Source: Methylophaga sp. UBA3192 (GTDB taxonomy: Bacteria > Pseudomonadota > Gammaproteobacteria > Nitrosococcales > Methylophagaceae). Taken from it: DNA of 64,000 bases. Each line of letters begins with the position of its first letter. Positions within the stretch are counted from its first letter, which is position 1. Below the pieces are notes generated by a model. The model was not told the origin of the DNA, ran no database searches, and was given only the letters and a program-made list of their open reading frames with translations. The DNA lies in contig DEXE01000002.1 of assembly GCA_002363955.1 (NCBI GenBank), positions 62,001 through 126,000 of the forward strand, given 5' to 3'. Positions 53,232-62,263 of the stretch are shown in pieces. A program made the position numbers and the translations under genes.

Positions 53232-54617
53232 TTACGCATAAATCAGACATGCTTCGAGTTCATGCAAATCGACATCATCGGCGAGATATTTGACGTAAGC
53301 AAGCCTCTCTTCTAGCACGATAACTATCTCTACCACGCCTTTAATCGCATTCAGCCGTTCTGCAAATTCATCAGCCGTCTCGGCCGTCACTTCATTTAAC
53401 GGAATAATGCGGCTACTGTAATGTTTTGGCGCTTGCATGGGTAGCATAAATATCAGCCAAACAGCACTGATCAACCCGGCGGACCAGAAAATCCAGCTGA
53501 TATCACCAACACTGTAAATGATTCCCCCCAGAATGCCGCCGAGAAATGCACCGATAAATTGCGCGCTGGAATAGATGCCCATTGCAGTGCCTTTATTTCT
53601 AATGGGACTGAGCTTGGACATCATCGAAGGCAGGCTGGCTTCAAGAATATTAAAGGCGGTAAAAAATAACCACAAGCACACCATCAATATGGCTAACGAG
53701 CTTGGCAGCAATGCCCAACCGACCTGGGCAATGGCCAATACGGCGATTGCGCCGGTAAAGACCATTTTCATTTTGCGTTGTTTTTCGGCCAGCAGAATAA
53801 ACGGCACCATCGTGATAAATGCCAGTAGCAACACTGGCAAATAGGTGAGGGCTAAATCAGCTTTGGCCACGCCAGCAAAATCCTGCAAGGCAATCGGCAA
53901 GGCAAAAAAGCTTAAGGTCAGTAATAAATGCAGCACCAGAATACTGATGACCAGTCGCATAATAGAAGTATTTGCCAATACCTCACCAATCTGTGCGCGG
54001 GCAGGTTTCATATCCTGATGTTGCTTATGCTTAAATGGAGTGGGCACCCACCAATGCAAGATGATCATGCCGAAAACCGCCATTAATGCGGTGGCCCAGA
54101 AGATACCATCCAGTCCAATCCAGCTTTCCAATGCGGCACCACCAGCCAATGCCACAGAAAATGACAGGCCAATGCTGATGCCAATAGCTGCCATGGCTTT
54201 GGTGCGATGCTGGTCGCGAGTCAGGTCAGCCGTTAAGGCCATTACCACCGCAGCAATCGCGCCACTGCCTTGCAATAAACGCCCAAGAATCACGGTATAA
54301 ATAGAATCTGCCATCGCGGCCAATAAGCTGCCAAAAGCAAATAAAATTAACCCCAGATAAATGACCTTCTTACGACCAATTCGATCGGAAAGCATGCCAA
54401 ACGGAATTTGTAATACAGCCTGCGTTAAACCGTAGGCACCGATGGCCAGACCGATTAATAGCGGCGTGCTGTGTGAATACTGTTGAGCGGAGAGCGAAAA
54501 TACCGGCAAAATCATAAATAACCCGAGCATTCGCAGGGCGAATATGAGTGATAAACCGGAAATAGTTCGTTTCTCCAGCGCACTGAGTGCGTCAGATGTG
54601 GCTTGCTTTTGCGTCAT
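53232..54617 (-). CDS. YajR-like MFS transporter
   Basis: A 461-residue inner-membrane major-facilitator protein with 12 helices and the A-motif GMLSDRIGRKKVIYLG. After the last helix a soluble domain of about 65 residues (from IIPLNEVTAETADEF) has the ferredoxin-like pattern of the YAM domain of E. coli YajR. The transported substrate is unknown. It shares its upstream region with uvrA, and ssb lies downstream, 36 bases after its stop. Confidence 0.88.
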   Translation of the reverse strand: MTQKQATSDALSALEKRTISGLSLIFALRMLGLFMILPVFSLSAQQYSHSTPLLIGLAIGAYGLTQAVLQIPFGMLSDRIGRKKVIYLGLILFAFGSLLAAMADSIYTVILGRLLQGSGAIAAVVMALTADLTRDQHRTKAMAAIGISIGLSFSVALAGGAALESWIGLDGIFWATALMAVFGMIILHWWVPTPFKHKQHQDMKPARAQIGEVLANTSIMRLVISILVLHLLLTLSFFALPIALQDFAGVAKADLALTYLPVLLLAFITMVPFILLAEKQRKMKMVFTGAIAVLAIAQVGWALLPSSLAILMVCLWLFFTAFNILEASLPSMMSKLSPIRNKGTAMGIYSSAQFIGAFLGGILGGIIYSVGDISWIFWSAGLISAVWLIFMLPMQAPKHYSSRIIPLNEVTAETADEFAERLNAIKGVVEIVIVLEERLAYVKYLADDVDLHELEACLIYA

Positions 54618-54667
54618 GATAGGGTGACAGAGTATATTGATCCGTTGGATTTTACTACGGAACAGGC

Positions 54668-57487
54668 ATGAAAAAAATCAGTATCCGCGGCGCCCGTACG
54701 CACAACCTGAAAAATATTGATCTGGACCTGCCCAGAGATGCGCTGATTGTCATTACCGGCTTGTCCGGATCAGGCAAATCGTCACTGGCTTTTGACACCT
54801 TGTATGCAGAAGGGCAGCGCCGTTATGTGGAATCACTATCGGCCTATGCCAGACAGTTTTTATCGATGATGGAAAAGCCCGATGTTGATCATATTGAGGG
54901 ACTTTCTCCAGCCATTTCCATTGAACAGAAATCGACATCGCATAATCCGCGCTCTACCGTCGGTACGATTACTGAAATCTATGATTATCTGAGATTATTA
55001 CTGGCGCGAGCCGGTGAGCCACGCTGTCCGACCCATCATCTGCCTTTGGAAGCGCAGACAGTCAGCCAGATGGTGGATACCGTATTAGCGATGCCGGAAG
55101 GCAAACGGTTAATGTTGTTGGCTCCGGTCATTCAGGATCGCAAGGGCGAACATTTATCGGTATTTGAAGGTTTGCGAGCACAAGGTTTTGTGCGTGCAAG
55201 AGTCAACGGCGAAGTGGTTGAACTGGAACAGCCACCAGAGCTGGAGTTACGCAAAAAACATACTATTGAAGCTGTGGTAGACCGATTTAAGGTACGGGAA
55301 GATATTCAGCAGCGTCTGGCTGAATCATTTGAAACCGCTTTAAAGCTGGCGGACGGTGTGGCTAAAGTCGTATCAATGGATGATGACTCCGATCAAACCC
55401 TGTTTTCCGCACGCTTTGCCTGTTCCGAATGTGGTTATTCGATTGCCGAACTTGAACCACGCATGTTTTCGTTTAATAACCCGGCTGGAGCCTGCCCTAC
55501 CTGTGATGGACTGGGAATAAAACAGTTTGTCGATCCTTCCCGCGTCGTTGCACACCCTGAACTGAGCCTGGCGGCCGGCGCGATTAGAGGCTGGGATCGT
55601 CGTAATGCTTATTATTACCAGATGATTCTGTCTCTGGCGAAGCATTATCAGTTTGATATTGATGCGGCGTTTGATTCATTACCGGAAAATGTCCGCCAGG
55701 TCATTTTGTATGGCAGCGGTCGCACTGATATTGATTTCAGTTATATCAGCGACCGCGGCAAACGGGTGACCCGTAAACATGCCTTTGAAGGCATTATTCC
55801 GAATCTGCAACGTCGCTATCATGAAACCGAATCCGGCAGTGTGCGTGATGAACTGGCGAAATTTCACTCCATCAGAGCCTGTCCGGATTGTCATGGCACC
55901 CGATTAAGAGAAGCCTCACGTAATGTCTTTATCAACGAAACCAATTTACCGGCGATAACGGCAATGCCGATAGGCGAGGCCACTCAGTTTTTCCAGGAAT
56001 TACAATTGCCCGGCAAACGTGGCGAGATCGCCAGTAAGATCGTCAGTGAGATCAGTGCACGCCTTAGCTTTCTGGTGAATGTCGGACTGGATTACCTGTC
56101 TTTGGCGCGTAGTGCGGATACCTTATCTGGTGGTGAAGCCCAGCGTATTCGTCTTGCAAGTCAGATTGGCGCCGGTCTGGTGGGGGTGATGTACATACTT
56201 GATGAACCTTCCATTGGTTTGCATCAGCGTGATAATGATCGTTTGCTGGCAACGCTGACCCGATTACGCGATCTGGGTAATACGGTAATCGTAGTTGAGC
56301 ATGATGAGGATGCGATCCGCAGTGCTGATTATGTGCTGGATATCGGGCCGGGCGCCGGTGTACACGGTGGTGAAATTGTGGCCCGTGGAACACCTCAGGA
56401 TATTATGAAAAGTGAGCATTCGCTTACCGGCCAATACCTGTCAGGGCGGCGCAAAATTGAGATACCAGTTAAGCGAGAAGCTTATCATGCCGGTAAGGCG
56501 ATTGGTCTTCGTGGTGCCTGCGGCAATAATCTGAAACATGTGGATGTGGATATTCCGATTGGTTTGATGACCTGTGTCACCGGTGTATCAGGGTCCGGTA
56601 AATCCACATTGATCAATGAAACATTGCTGAAACTGACATCCAAAACCCTCAACGGTGCTTCCGATGAACCGGCTCCGCATACGGAAATTCTGGGCTTGGA
56701 ACAGCTGGATAAAGTGGTGGCGATTAATCAAAGTCCCATTGGTCGCACGCCACGCTCCAACCCTGCCACCTATACCGGCTTATTTACCCCGATTCGTGAA
56801 TTATTTGCTGGGACTCAGGAAGCTCGGGCCCGGGGTTACGGCCCGGGGCGTTTCAGTTTTAATGTCAAAGGCGGCCGCTGTGAAGCCTGTCAGGGTGATG
56901 GTCTTATTAAAGTGGAAATGCACTTTTTACCGGATATCTATGTGCCGTGTGATGTCTGTAAAGGCAAGCGCTATAATCGCGAAACCCTGGATATTCGCTA
57001 CAAAGGCAAGACCATTACTGAAGTGCTGGATATGACCATTGAAGACGCCAATGTGTTTTTCGAAAATATCCCGGTGGTTGCGAAAAAACTGCAAACCCTG
57101 ATTGATGTTGGCTTGACATATATCAAGCTGGGACAAAATGCCACGACGCTTTCCGGCGGTGAAGCGCAACGGGTCAAACTGGCAAAAGAACTCTCCAAAC
57201 GGGATACCGGTAAAACGCTTTATATCCTGGACGAGCCAACTACAGGCTTGCATTTTTATGATATTGAGCAGCTGCTGAAAGTGCTGCATCATTTGCGTGA
57301 TCGTGGCAACACTATCGTAGTGATTGAGCATAATCTGGATGTGGTGAAAACCGCGGATTGGGTAATTGATATGGGGCCTGAAGGTGGTGCGGGAGGCGGC
57401 GAAGTGATTGCGGTCGGCACGCCAGAACAAATTGCTGAATATCCGAATTCACATACCGGCCATTATTTAAAGCCTTTACTGAAATGA
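54668..57487 (+). CDS. uvrA: Excinuclease ABC subunit A
   Basis: Damage-recognition ATPase of nucleotide excision repair. The 939-residue protein has two ABC ATPase halves with Walker A GLSGSGKSSLAF and GVSGSGKSTLIN, signatures LSGGEAQRIRLASQIG and LSGGEAQRVKLAKEL, and zinc-binding cysteines (CSECGYS with CPTCDGLG, and CEACQGDG with CDVCKG). Length equals E. coli UvrA (940). No LexA box is evident in the 50-base gap to the divergent MFS gene. Confidence 0.98.
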   Translation: MKKISIRGARTHNLKNIDLDLPRDALIVITGLSGSGKSSLAFDTLYAEGQRRYVESLSAYARQFLSMMEKPDVDHIEGLSPAISIEQKSTSHNPRSTVGTITEIYDYLRLLLARAGEPRCPTHHLPLEAQTVSQMVDTVLAMPEGKRLMLLAPVIQDRKGEHLSVFEGLRAQGFVRARVNGEVVELEQPPELELRKKHTIEAVVDRFKVREDIQQRLAESFETALKLADGVAKVVSMDDDSDQTLFSARFACSECGYSIAELEPRMFSFNNPAGACPTCDGLGIKQFVDPSRVVAHPELSLAAGAIRGWDRRNAYYYQMILSLAKHYQFDIDAAFDSLPENVRQVILYGSGRTDIDFSYISDRGKRVTRKHAFEGIIPNLQRRYHETESGSVRDELAKFHSIRACPDCHGTRLREASRNVFINETNLPAITAMPIGEATQFFQELQLPGKRGEIASKIVSEISARLSFLVNVGLDYLSLARSADTLSGGEAQRIRLASQIGAGLVGVMYILDEPSIGLHQRDNDRLLATLTRLRDLGNTVIVVEHDEDAIRSADYVLDIGPGAGVHGGEIVARGTPQDIMKSEHSLTGQYLSGRRKIEIPVKREAYHAGKAIGLRGACGNNLKHVDVDIPIGLMTCVTGVSGSGKSTLINETLLKLTSKTLNGASDEPAPHTEILGLEQLDKVVAINQSPIGRTPRSNPATYTGLFTPIRELFAGTQEARARGYGPGRFSFNVKGGRCEACQGDGLIKVEMHFLPDIYVPCDVCKGKRYNRETLDIRYKGKTITEVLDMTIEDANVFFENIPVVAKKLQTLIDVGLTYIKLGQNATTLSGGEAQRVKLAKELSKRDTGKTLYILDEPTTGLHFYDIEQLLKVLHHLRDRGNTIVVIEHNLDVVKTADWVIDMGPEGGAGGGEVIAVGTPEQIAEYPNSHTGHYLKPLLK

Positions 57488-58107
57488 GTCTTGAACAGGA
57501 AATCAAATTAGCCGTTGCAGGGTCTGACAAGCTGGATCTGTCAGAGCTTGACTGGTTGCAGGCCATCACCACGGAACAGCAGCAGCTGCATTTGCGTACC
57601 GAATATTTTGATACACCAGAGTTAAAGCTGAAAAATCAGGGTATTGCTTTACGTATGCGGCAAATTGGTGATCAGTGGGTGCAAACGGTAAAGAGCAGTG
57701 GCCAGGTCAAAGATGGCTTGCATCAGCGTGAAGAGTGGGAACATCCCATCATGAATAGCGAGTTTGATCTACCATTATTGCGGCAGACGCCATTAGCACC
57801 GATTGTTGATGACAGTGGCAGCTGGAGACAATTAACGTGTCTGTTTTATACCGAGTTTCAACGTGATGTGTATTTGCTGGAAGCACCGCAGGATACGCTG
57901 ATAGAACTGGCATATGATTTTGGTGAGGCGGGTTCAGCTGACAACACGGCTGTCATCCACGAAATTGAGCTTGAGTTACGTCATGGGGCGCTTGAAGTGT
58001 TACGGCAAATTGCCGAAAGGTTGAGAGAAGAACTGAGTCTGACCTATAAAAACAGCAGTAAAGCAGAGACGGGCTATCAGCTCTATCAGCAAAACCAAAG
58101 TAAATAA
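57484..58107 (+). CDS. CYTH-domain protein (inorganic triphosphatase-like)
   Basis: A 207-residue tunnel-fold enzyme of the CYTH superfamily. The N-terminal EQEIKLA provides the ExExK signature (E4, E6, K8), followed by the basic strand LRMRQIGDQWVQTVK and acidic residues along the tunnel. E. coli YgiF hydrolyses inorganic triphosphate, but lacks a CHAD domain here too. Substrate is inferred, and thiamine-triphosphate or CyaB-like activity is possible. Its start overlaps the uvrA stop (ATGA). Confidence 0.85.
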   Translation: MSLEQEIKLAVAGSDKLDLSELDWLQAITTEQQQLHLRTEYFDTPELKLKNQGIALRMRQIGDQWVQTVKSSGQVKDGLHQREEWEHPIMNSEFDLPLLRQTPLAPIVDDSGSWRQLTCLFYTEFQRDVYLLEAPQDTLIELAYDFGEAGSADNTAVIHEIELELRHGALEVLRQIAERLREELSLTYKNSSKAETGYQLYQQNQSK

Positions 58108-58113
58108 TACTGC

Positions 58114-59157
58114 TTAACGGGCCGACATGCCGCGGGCGCTTTCAAATTTCCAGGTACGGATAATGGTTAACATATCACTGCCCTGTAGAACATCCTCAGG
58201 GATGGCAGCATAGGGCGCACCCAAGCGAACAATGCGCACCGCCGCATCATCCAGTACTTTATGCCCGGAAGAGCGTGACACGACAATTCCATCGGGAGGC
58301 ACGCTGCCATCTGGTTTAATATCAACGGATAACATCAAGCTGCCGTTAACACCCTTATCTTTGGCTTCCTGAGGGTAATTCATATTGCCGATGCGCTCGA
58401 CTTTCATTGCCCACGCCCGCATATAGGCCGCAGCAGAATATTCTTTAGTGGCTGCCGAAATGCGGCGTTTTTTCGGTGTTTCACTCAGGGCTTTGCTGTT
58501 ATTGTTCAGTGTGTTTTGCAGCGAACCGATTTCGGTTCTTGCCCGCGCAATCAATTCTGCGCCGGAAACGGTTGGTTGGAGGGCTTCTGTTTCCTCCGGT
58601 GCATCGACAATATCATCCGTCTTAATTTCACTGGTTTCGACTTTACGCTCTGCGTTTTCAGCAGTGATTTTCTTACTGGCGGTTTCAGGCTCTGGTTTGG
58701 ACTCAACTGGCTCGGCAGGTGGCTCAACCACAGGTGGTTCTGGGGCTGCCTCAACCACGGCAGGCAACTCTTCTGCTGTTGGGGTTTCATCCAGAACGGG
58801 TTCTGGAGTCACGGATTCAACCGGAACAGGATCCCGTTCTGTGATTGGAGCAGGCAAAGGTGCTATAGCTGCTGGAGGTTCTTCAGCAATGGGTACCGAC
58901 ATATCCGGTGTCGGTTCTGGCGATTTTTCTTCTGTTTCCCCGCCGCCTTCATTGGTGACTTGAGCTAAATAGCTGGGCTCTTCCGGAGCCTGCTCAGTTT
59001 GTTGTTTCACCAGGGTAATATCAAGTTGATTTACCGGGGCATTGGTTGGTGGAGACGTCACATTAAAGCTGATAGCAAACACCACTATCGCATGCAGAAT
59101 GACCGACCCGATAAGGGTCAGAATCATACGATCAGTGGCGCTCGAAGTGCTAATCAT
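58114..59157 (-). CDS. tonB: TonB-like energy transducer
   Basis: Couples the proton motive force to outer-membrane receptors. The 347-residue protein has an N-terminal membrane anchor (about residues 10-32), a long Pro/Glu-rich periplasmic spacer (about 50-180), and a C-terminal TonB domain with NYPQEAKDKGVNGSLMLSVDI and a final DMLTIIRTWKFES. exbB and exbD are not adjacent. It follows apbE and gshB on the same strand, as in pseudomonads. Confidence 0.88.
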   Translation of the reverse strand: MISTSSATDRMILTLIGSVILHAIVVFAISFNVTSPPTNAPVNQLDITLVKQQTEQAPEEPSYLAQVTNEGGGETEEKSPEPTPDMSVPIAEEPPAAIAPLPAPITERDPVPVESVTPEPVLDETPTAEELPAVVEAAPEPPVVEPPAEPVESKPEPETASKKITAENAERKVETSEIKTDDIVDAPEETEALQPTVSGAELIARARTEIGSLQNTLNNNSKALSETPKKRRISAATKEYSAAAYMRAWAMKVERIGNMNYPQEAKDKGVNGSLMLSVDIKPDGSVPPDGIVVSRSSGHKVLDDAAVRIVRLGAPYAAIPEDVLQGSDMLTIIRTWKFESARGMSAR

Positions 59158-59161
59158 TCAC

Positions 59162-60208
59162 TTACTCTTGCGGGATTTCACGAATCACAGGGTCACGATC
59201 ATGTCCGGTTAATCTGACACGCTTTTGCATCGAAGGACTCATTTCGACTTCGCCATCTTCAGTCACTAACATTACCATATCAATTCCCATTTCAGCAGCG
59301 ATGGTTGGCCAGTCGCTGCCGGCAACAAAAATAGCGGTGGCCGCAGCGTCCGCCATTGAGGCATTTTCGTGAATAACGGTTGAAGACATGGCTTGATCAG
59401 CAGGATATCCGTTACGAGGATCCAGAATATGCGGGTAACGTTTACCTTCATAGGTGAAAAAGCGTTCGTAATCTCCGGAACTGAAAACACTTTCATCACC
59501 ACTCACCGCTACAGAAGCCAATACCCGGTCATGCCTTGGATGTCGAATACCAATAATCCAGGGACGTTCACCATGCGACCCTATGGCGCGTAAATCGCCG
59601 CCGATATTGATGACGGCATTTTCGATGCCTTGCTGTTTTAATACAGCTATGGCGTTATCTACGGCATAACCTTTGGCAAAACCACCGAAGCCTAACCGGA
59701 CATTGGTGTTGTTGCTGCTCAAAACACCATTTTCAATCACAATATCTTCCATCGTCGGACTGTCTGCAAGCCATGCATCAATATCCTTTTGTGATGGTGG
59801 TGGACGGGATTCAAACCAGTTATCCTGTTCGTAACCCCATAGCTGAAACAGATTGCCGGCTGCCGGGTTGAATAACTGACCACTTTCACCGGCCAGTTTC
59901 TGTGCAAGAAGGATAACTTTGGCCACGTTGTCATCGACTTCAATGGATTCCCCGGCAGTAATTGCTTCATTGATTTTGGTTAACACACTGGGTTGCCAGG
60001 CGTGCCACAGATCATTTACCTCTGAAAAAGACTGCTCAAGTGTGTCTATGGTTTTAGACGCTGTTTCTTCATCAACGCCATATAGACTGACGTCAATTTC
60101 GGTTCCAAACGCATAAAACTTGGCTTGTAACGCCCGATCGCTATCTCCACAAGCACTCAATAAAGCTAAACCAATTAATAATAAAAGGCTGTGTACAACA
60201 GTCTTCAT
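59162..60208 (-). CDS. apbE: FAD:protein FMN transferase (ApbE)
   Basis: Attaches FMN covalently to threonines of Nqr/Rnf-type membrane proteins, acting in the periplasm. The 348-residue protein has a lipoprotein signal with lipobox LLSAC (C20), then the ApbE motif YAFGTEIDVSLYG, GGFAKGYAVD, and the C-terminal HILDPRNGYPADQA. Flavin-site and Mg residues look intact. The start overlaps the gshB stop (ATGA), and tonB follows 4 bases downstream, so these three are probably one operon. Confidence 0.93.
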   Translation of the reverse strand: MKTVVHSLLLLIGLALLSACGDSDRALQAKFYAFGTEIDVSLYGVDEETASKTIDTLEQSFSEVNDLWHAWQPSVLTKINEAITAGESIEVDDNVAKVILLAQKLAGESGQLFNPAAGNLFQLWGYEQDNWFESRPPPSQKDIDAWLADSPTMEDIVIENGVLSSNNTNVRLGFGGFAKGYAVDNAIAVLKQQGIENAVINIGGDLRAIGSHGERPWIIGIRHPRHDRVLASVAVSGDESVFSSGDYERFFTYEGKRYPHILDPRNGYPADQAMSSTVIHENASMADAAATAIFVAGSDWPTIAAEMGIDMVMLVTEDGEVEMSPSMQKRVRLTGHDRDPVIREIPQE

Positions 60209-61149
60209 AAATGGGCCTCAATACAATTCATTAAATCACCGGCAATATTCAGATTGAACTGCCGATCAAGCTCACGGATACAGGTCGGACTGGTGACATT
60301 AATTTCGGTAAGGTAATCACCAATCACATCCAAACCGACAAATAACAGGCCTTTTTCGCGTAATTTCGGTCCGACTTGCTGGCAAATCCAGTGGTCTCTT
60401 TCAGTCAGCGGGCGACCTTCTCCGCGACCACCTGCTGCCAGGTTTCCGCGGGTTTCTCCGGCTGCCGGGATGCGGGCCAGGGCATAGGGCACCGGCTCAC
60501 CATTGATCAGCAAAATGCGTTTATCACCGTCTTTAATTGCTGGCAGGTATTGCTGCACCATCACCGATTTTTTACCTAACTCAGTCAATGTTTCAACAAT
60601 CACCGAAAAATTCGGATCGTCCTGACTGACTTTAAAAATTGAAGCACCGCCCATGCCGTCAAGCGGTTTGATAATAATATCGCCGTGTTGTTGCTGAAAC
60701 TCACGCATCAGTGATTTTTTGCGAGTGACCAGAGTGGGGGGGCAACATTGGGGGAACCAGGCGGTAAACAGTTTCTCATTGGCATCCCGAAGGCTTTGTG
60801 GTGGGTTGACTACCAATACACCTTCTGACTGGGCCTGTTCAAGCAGGTAAGTGCTATAGATATATTCCATGTCAAATGGCGGGTCCTTGCGCATCAGAAT
60901 CGCGTCAAGTTCACTCAGCCGACGTGTTTTCGGCTCGCCTAATTGATACCAGTTTTCAGCATCATCATTGACCTGCAAATCCCGCATGCTGGCCATGACT
61001 TTGCCCTGGCTCAGATAAAGATCCTGTTGTTCCATATACTGGAGCTTCCAACCTTTGGCCTGAGCCGCCAGAAGCATCGCAAAACTGCTGTCTTTTTTGA
61101 TATTGATGGCCGAAATGGGGTCCATCACGATGCCGATAAGTCGCGACAT
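60205..61149 (-). CDS. gshB: Glutathione synthetase
   Basis: Joins gamma-glutamylcysteine and glycine with ATP. The 314-residue protein is an ATP-grasp enzyme: N-terminal MDPISAINIKKDSSFAMLL, DMEYIYSTYLLE, the ATP-binding IIKPLDGMGG, and the C-terminal GLDVIGDYLTEINVTSPT with the Mg residues. Length matches E. coli GshB (316). It leads the gshB-apbE-tonB operon and is divergent from glyQ. Confidence 0.97.
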   Translation of the reverse strand: MSRLIGIVMDPISAINIKKDSSFAMLLAAQAKGWKLQYMEQQDLYLSQGKVMASMRDLQVNDDAENWYQLGEPKTRRLSELDAILMRKDPPFDMEYIYSTYLLEQAQSEGVLVVNPPQSLRDANEKLFTAWFPQCCPPTLVTRKKSLMREFQQQHGDIIIKPLDGMGGASIFKVSQDDPNFSVIVETLTELGKKSVMVQQYLPAIKDGDKRILLINGEPVPYALARIPAAGETRGNLAAGGRGEGRPLTERDHWICQQVGPKLREKGLLFVGLDVIGDYLTEINVTSPTCIRELDRQFNLNIAGDLMNCIEAHL

Positions 61150-61285
61150 AATTATGCTCTTTAACGATTAATGGGTGGCTGCATTGTACCGTATCTGTTT
61201 CTTTGCGGTGACAGTCGCACATGTCAACTTGGCAAGGCCATCAATTCATTACCGAGTTGTCTCTACATGCCACTGCTTTATTCGC

Positions 61286-61291
61286 TATAAT
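61286..61291 (+). promoter_or_regulatory. Candidate -10 element upstream of glyQS
   Basis: A perfect TATAAT lies 36 bases before the glyQ ATG. No clear -35 sits at 17-18 bases; a TTGTCT 23 bases upstream is too far. Confidence 0.4.
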
Positions 61292-61327
61292 CAGTGCATT
61301 TTTAGTGATGTGAAGACAATTTTCTCA

Positions 61328-62263
61328 ATGAGTGATTCTGCGGCAACTGTGGCGGCCACGCCAAAAACCTTTCAGGAACTGATCCTGCGCCTGCAACAAT
61401 ACTGGGCGGAACAAGGCTGTGTATTACTGCAGCCCTACGATATGGAAGTAGGTGCAGGCACATTCCATCCGGCAACCTTCTTACGCGCCATTGGCCCGGA
61501 GCCATGGAGTGCGGCTTATGTGCAGCCCTCGCGTCGTCCGACGGATGGCCGTTATGGCGATAATCCCAATCGCTTGCAGCACTATTATCAGTTTCAGGTA
61601 CTGATCAAACCGTCACCATTAAATATTCAGGAACTGTATCTTGGATCGCTGAGAATGCTGGGGATTGATACCAGTATTCACGATATTCGCTTTGTGGAAG
61701 ATAACTGGGAATCACCGACATTAGGGGCCTGGGGGCTGGGCTGGGAAGTCTGGTTAAACGGTATGGAAGTAACACAGTTCACCTACTTCCAGCAGGTTGG
61801 CGGTCTCGAATGTAAACCGGTCAGCGGGGAAATTACTTATGGCCTGGAACGTATCGCCATGTATCTGCAAGGTGTAGCCAGTGTCTATGATCTGGTCTGG
61901 GCTGACGGTCCGTTAGGTAAAGTGACTTATGGTGATGTGTTCCATCAAAACGAAGTCGAAATGTCGACCTACAACTTTGAACATGCCAATACCGAACATC
62001 TGTTTCAGCAGTTTGATACCTGTGAAAAAGAGAGTGAGAGAATGATTGCAGCGGGCTTGCCGTTACCTGCTTATGAAATGGTGTTGAAAGCGTCACATAC
62101 CTTTAACTTGCTGGATGCGCGTAAAGCCATTTCGGTTACTGAAAGACAGCGCTTTATTTTGCGGGTCAGAACGTTGGCCAGAGCGGTCGCTCAGGCTTAT
62201 TACGACAGACGTGAATCCTTGGGTTTTCCGATGTTAAGCAAACAGGATGAGGTGCAGTCATGA
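61328..62263 (+). CDS. glyQ: Glycyl-tRNA synthetase alpha subunit
   Basis: Forms the catalytic part of the heterotetrameric glycyl-tRNA synthetase. The 311-residue protein begins with KTFQELILRLQQYWAEQGC, a family signature, followed by class II motif 2 (WSAAYVQPSRRPTDGRYG) and a motif-3 region (GLEWEVW, ETCLERI-like). I chose the ATG at 61328 (MSDSAAT); the frame extends upstream to a poor start inside the divergent promoter. glyS overlaps its stop. Confidence 0.95.
   Translation: MSDSAATVAATPKTFQELILRLQQYWAEQGCVLLQPYDMEVGAGTFHPATFLRAIGPEPWSAAYVQPSRRPTDGRYGDNPNRLQHYYQFQVLIKPSPLNIQELYLGSLRMLGIDTSIHDIRFVEDNWESPTLGAWGLGWEVWLNGMEVTQFTYFQQVGGLECKPVSGEITYGLERIAMYLQGVASVYDLVWADGPLGKVTYGDVFHQNEVEMSTYNFEHANTEHLFQQFDTCEKESERMIAAGLPLPAYEMVLKASHTFNLLDARKAISVTERQRFILRVRTLARAVAQAYYDRRESLGFPMLSKQDEVQS

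Noticed and set aside
58448..58968. Long frames antisense to tonB
   Set aside because: They arise from the Pro/Glu-rich codons of tonB read backwards and lack start signals.
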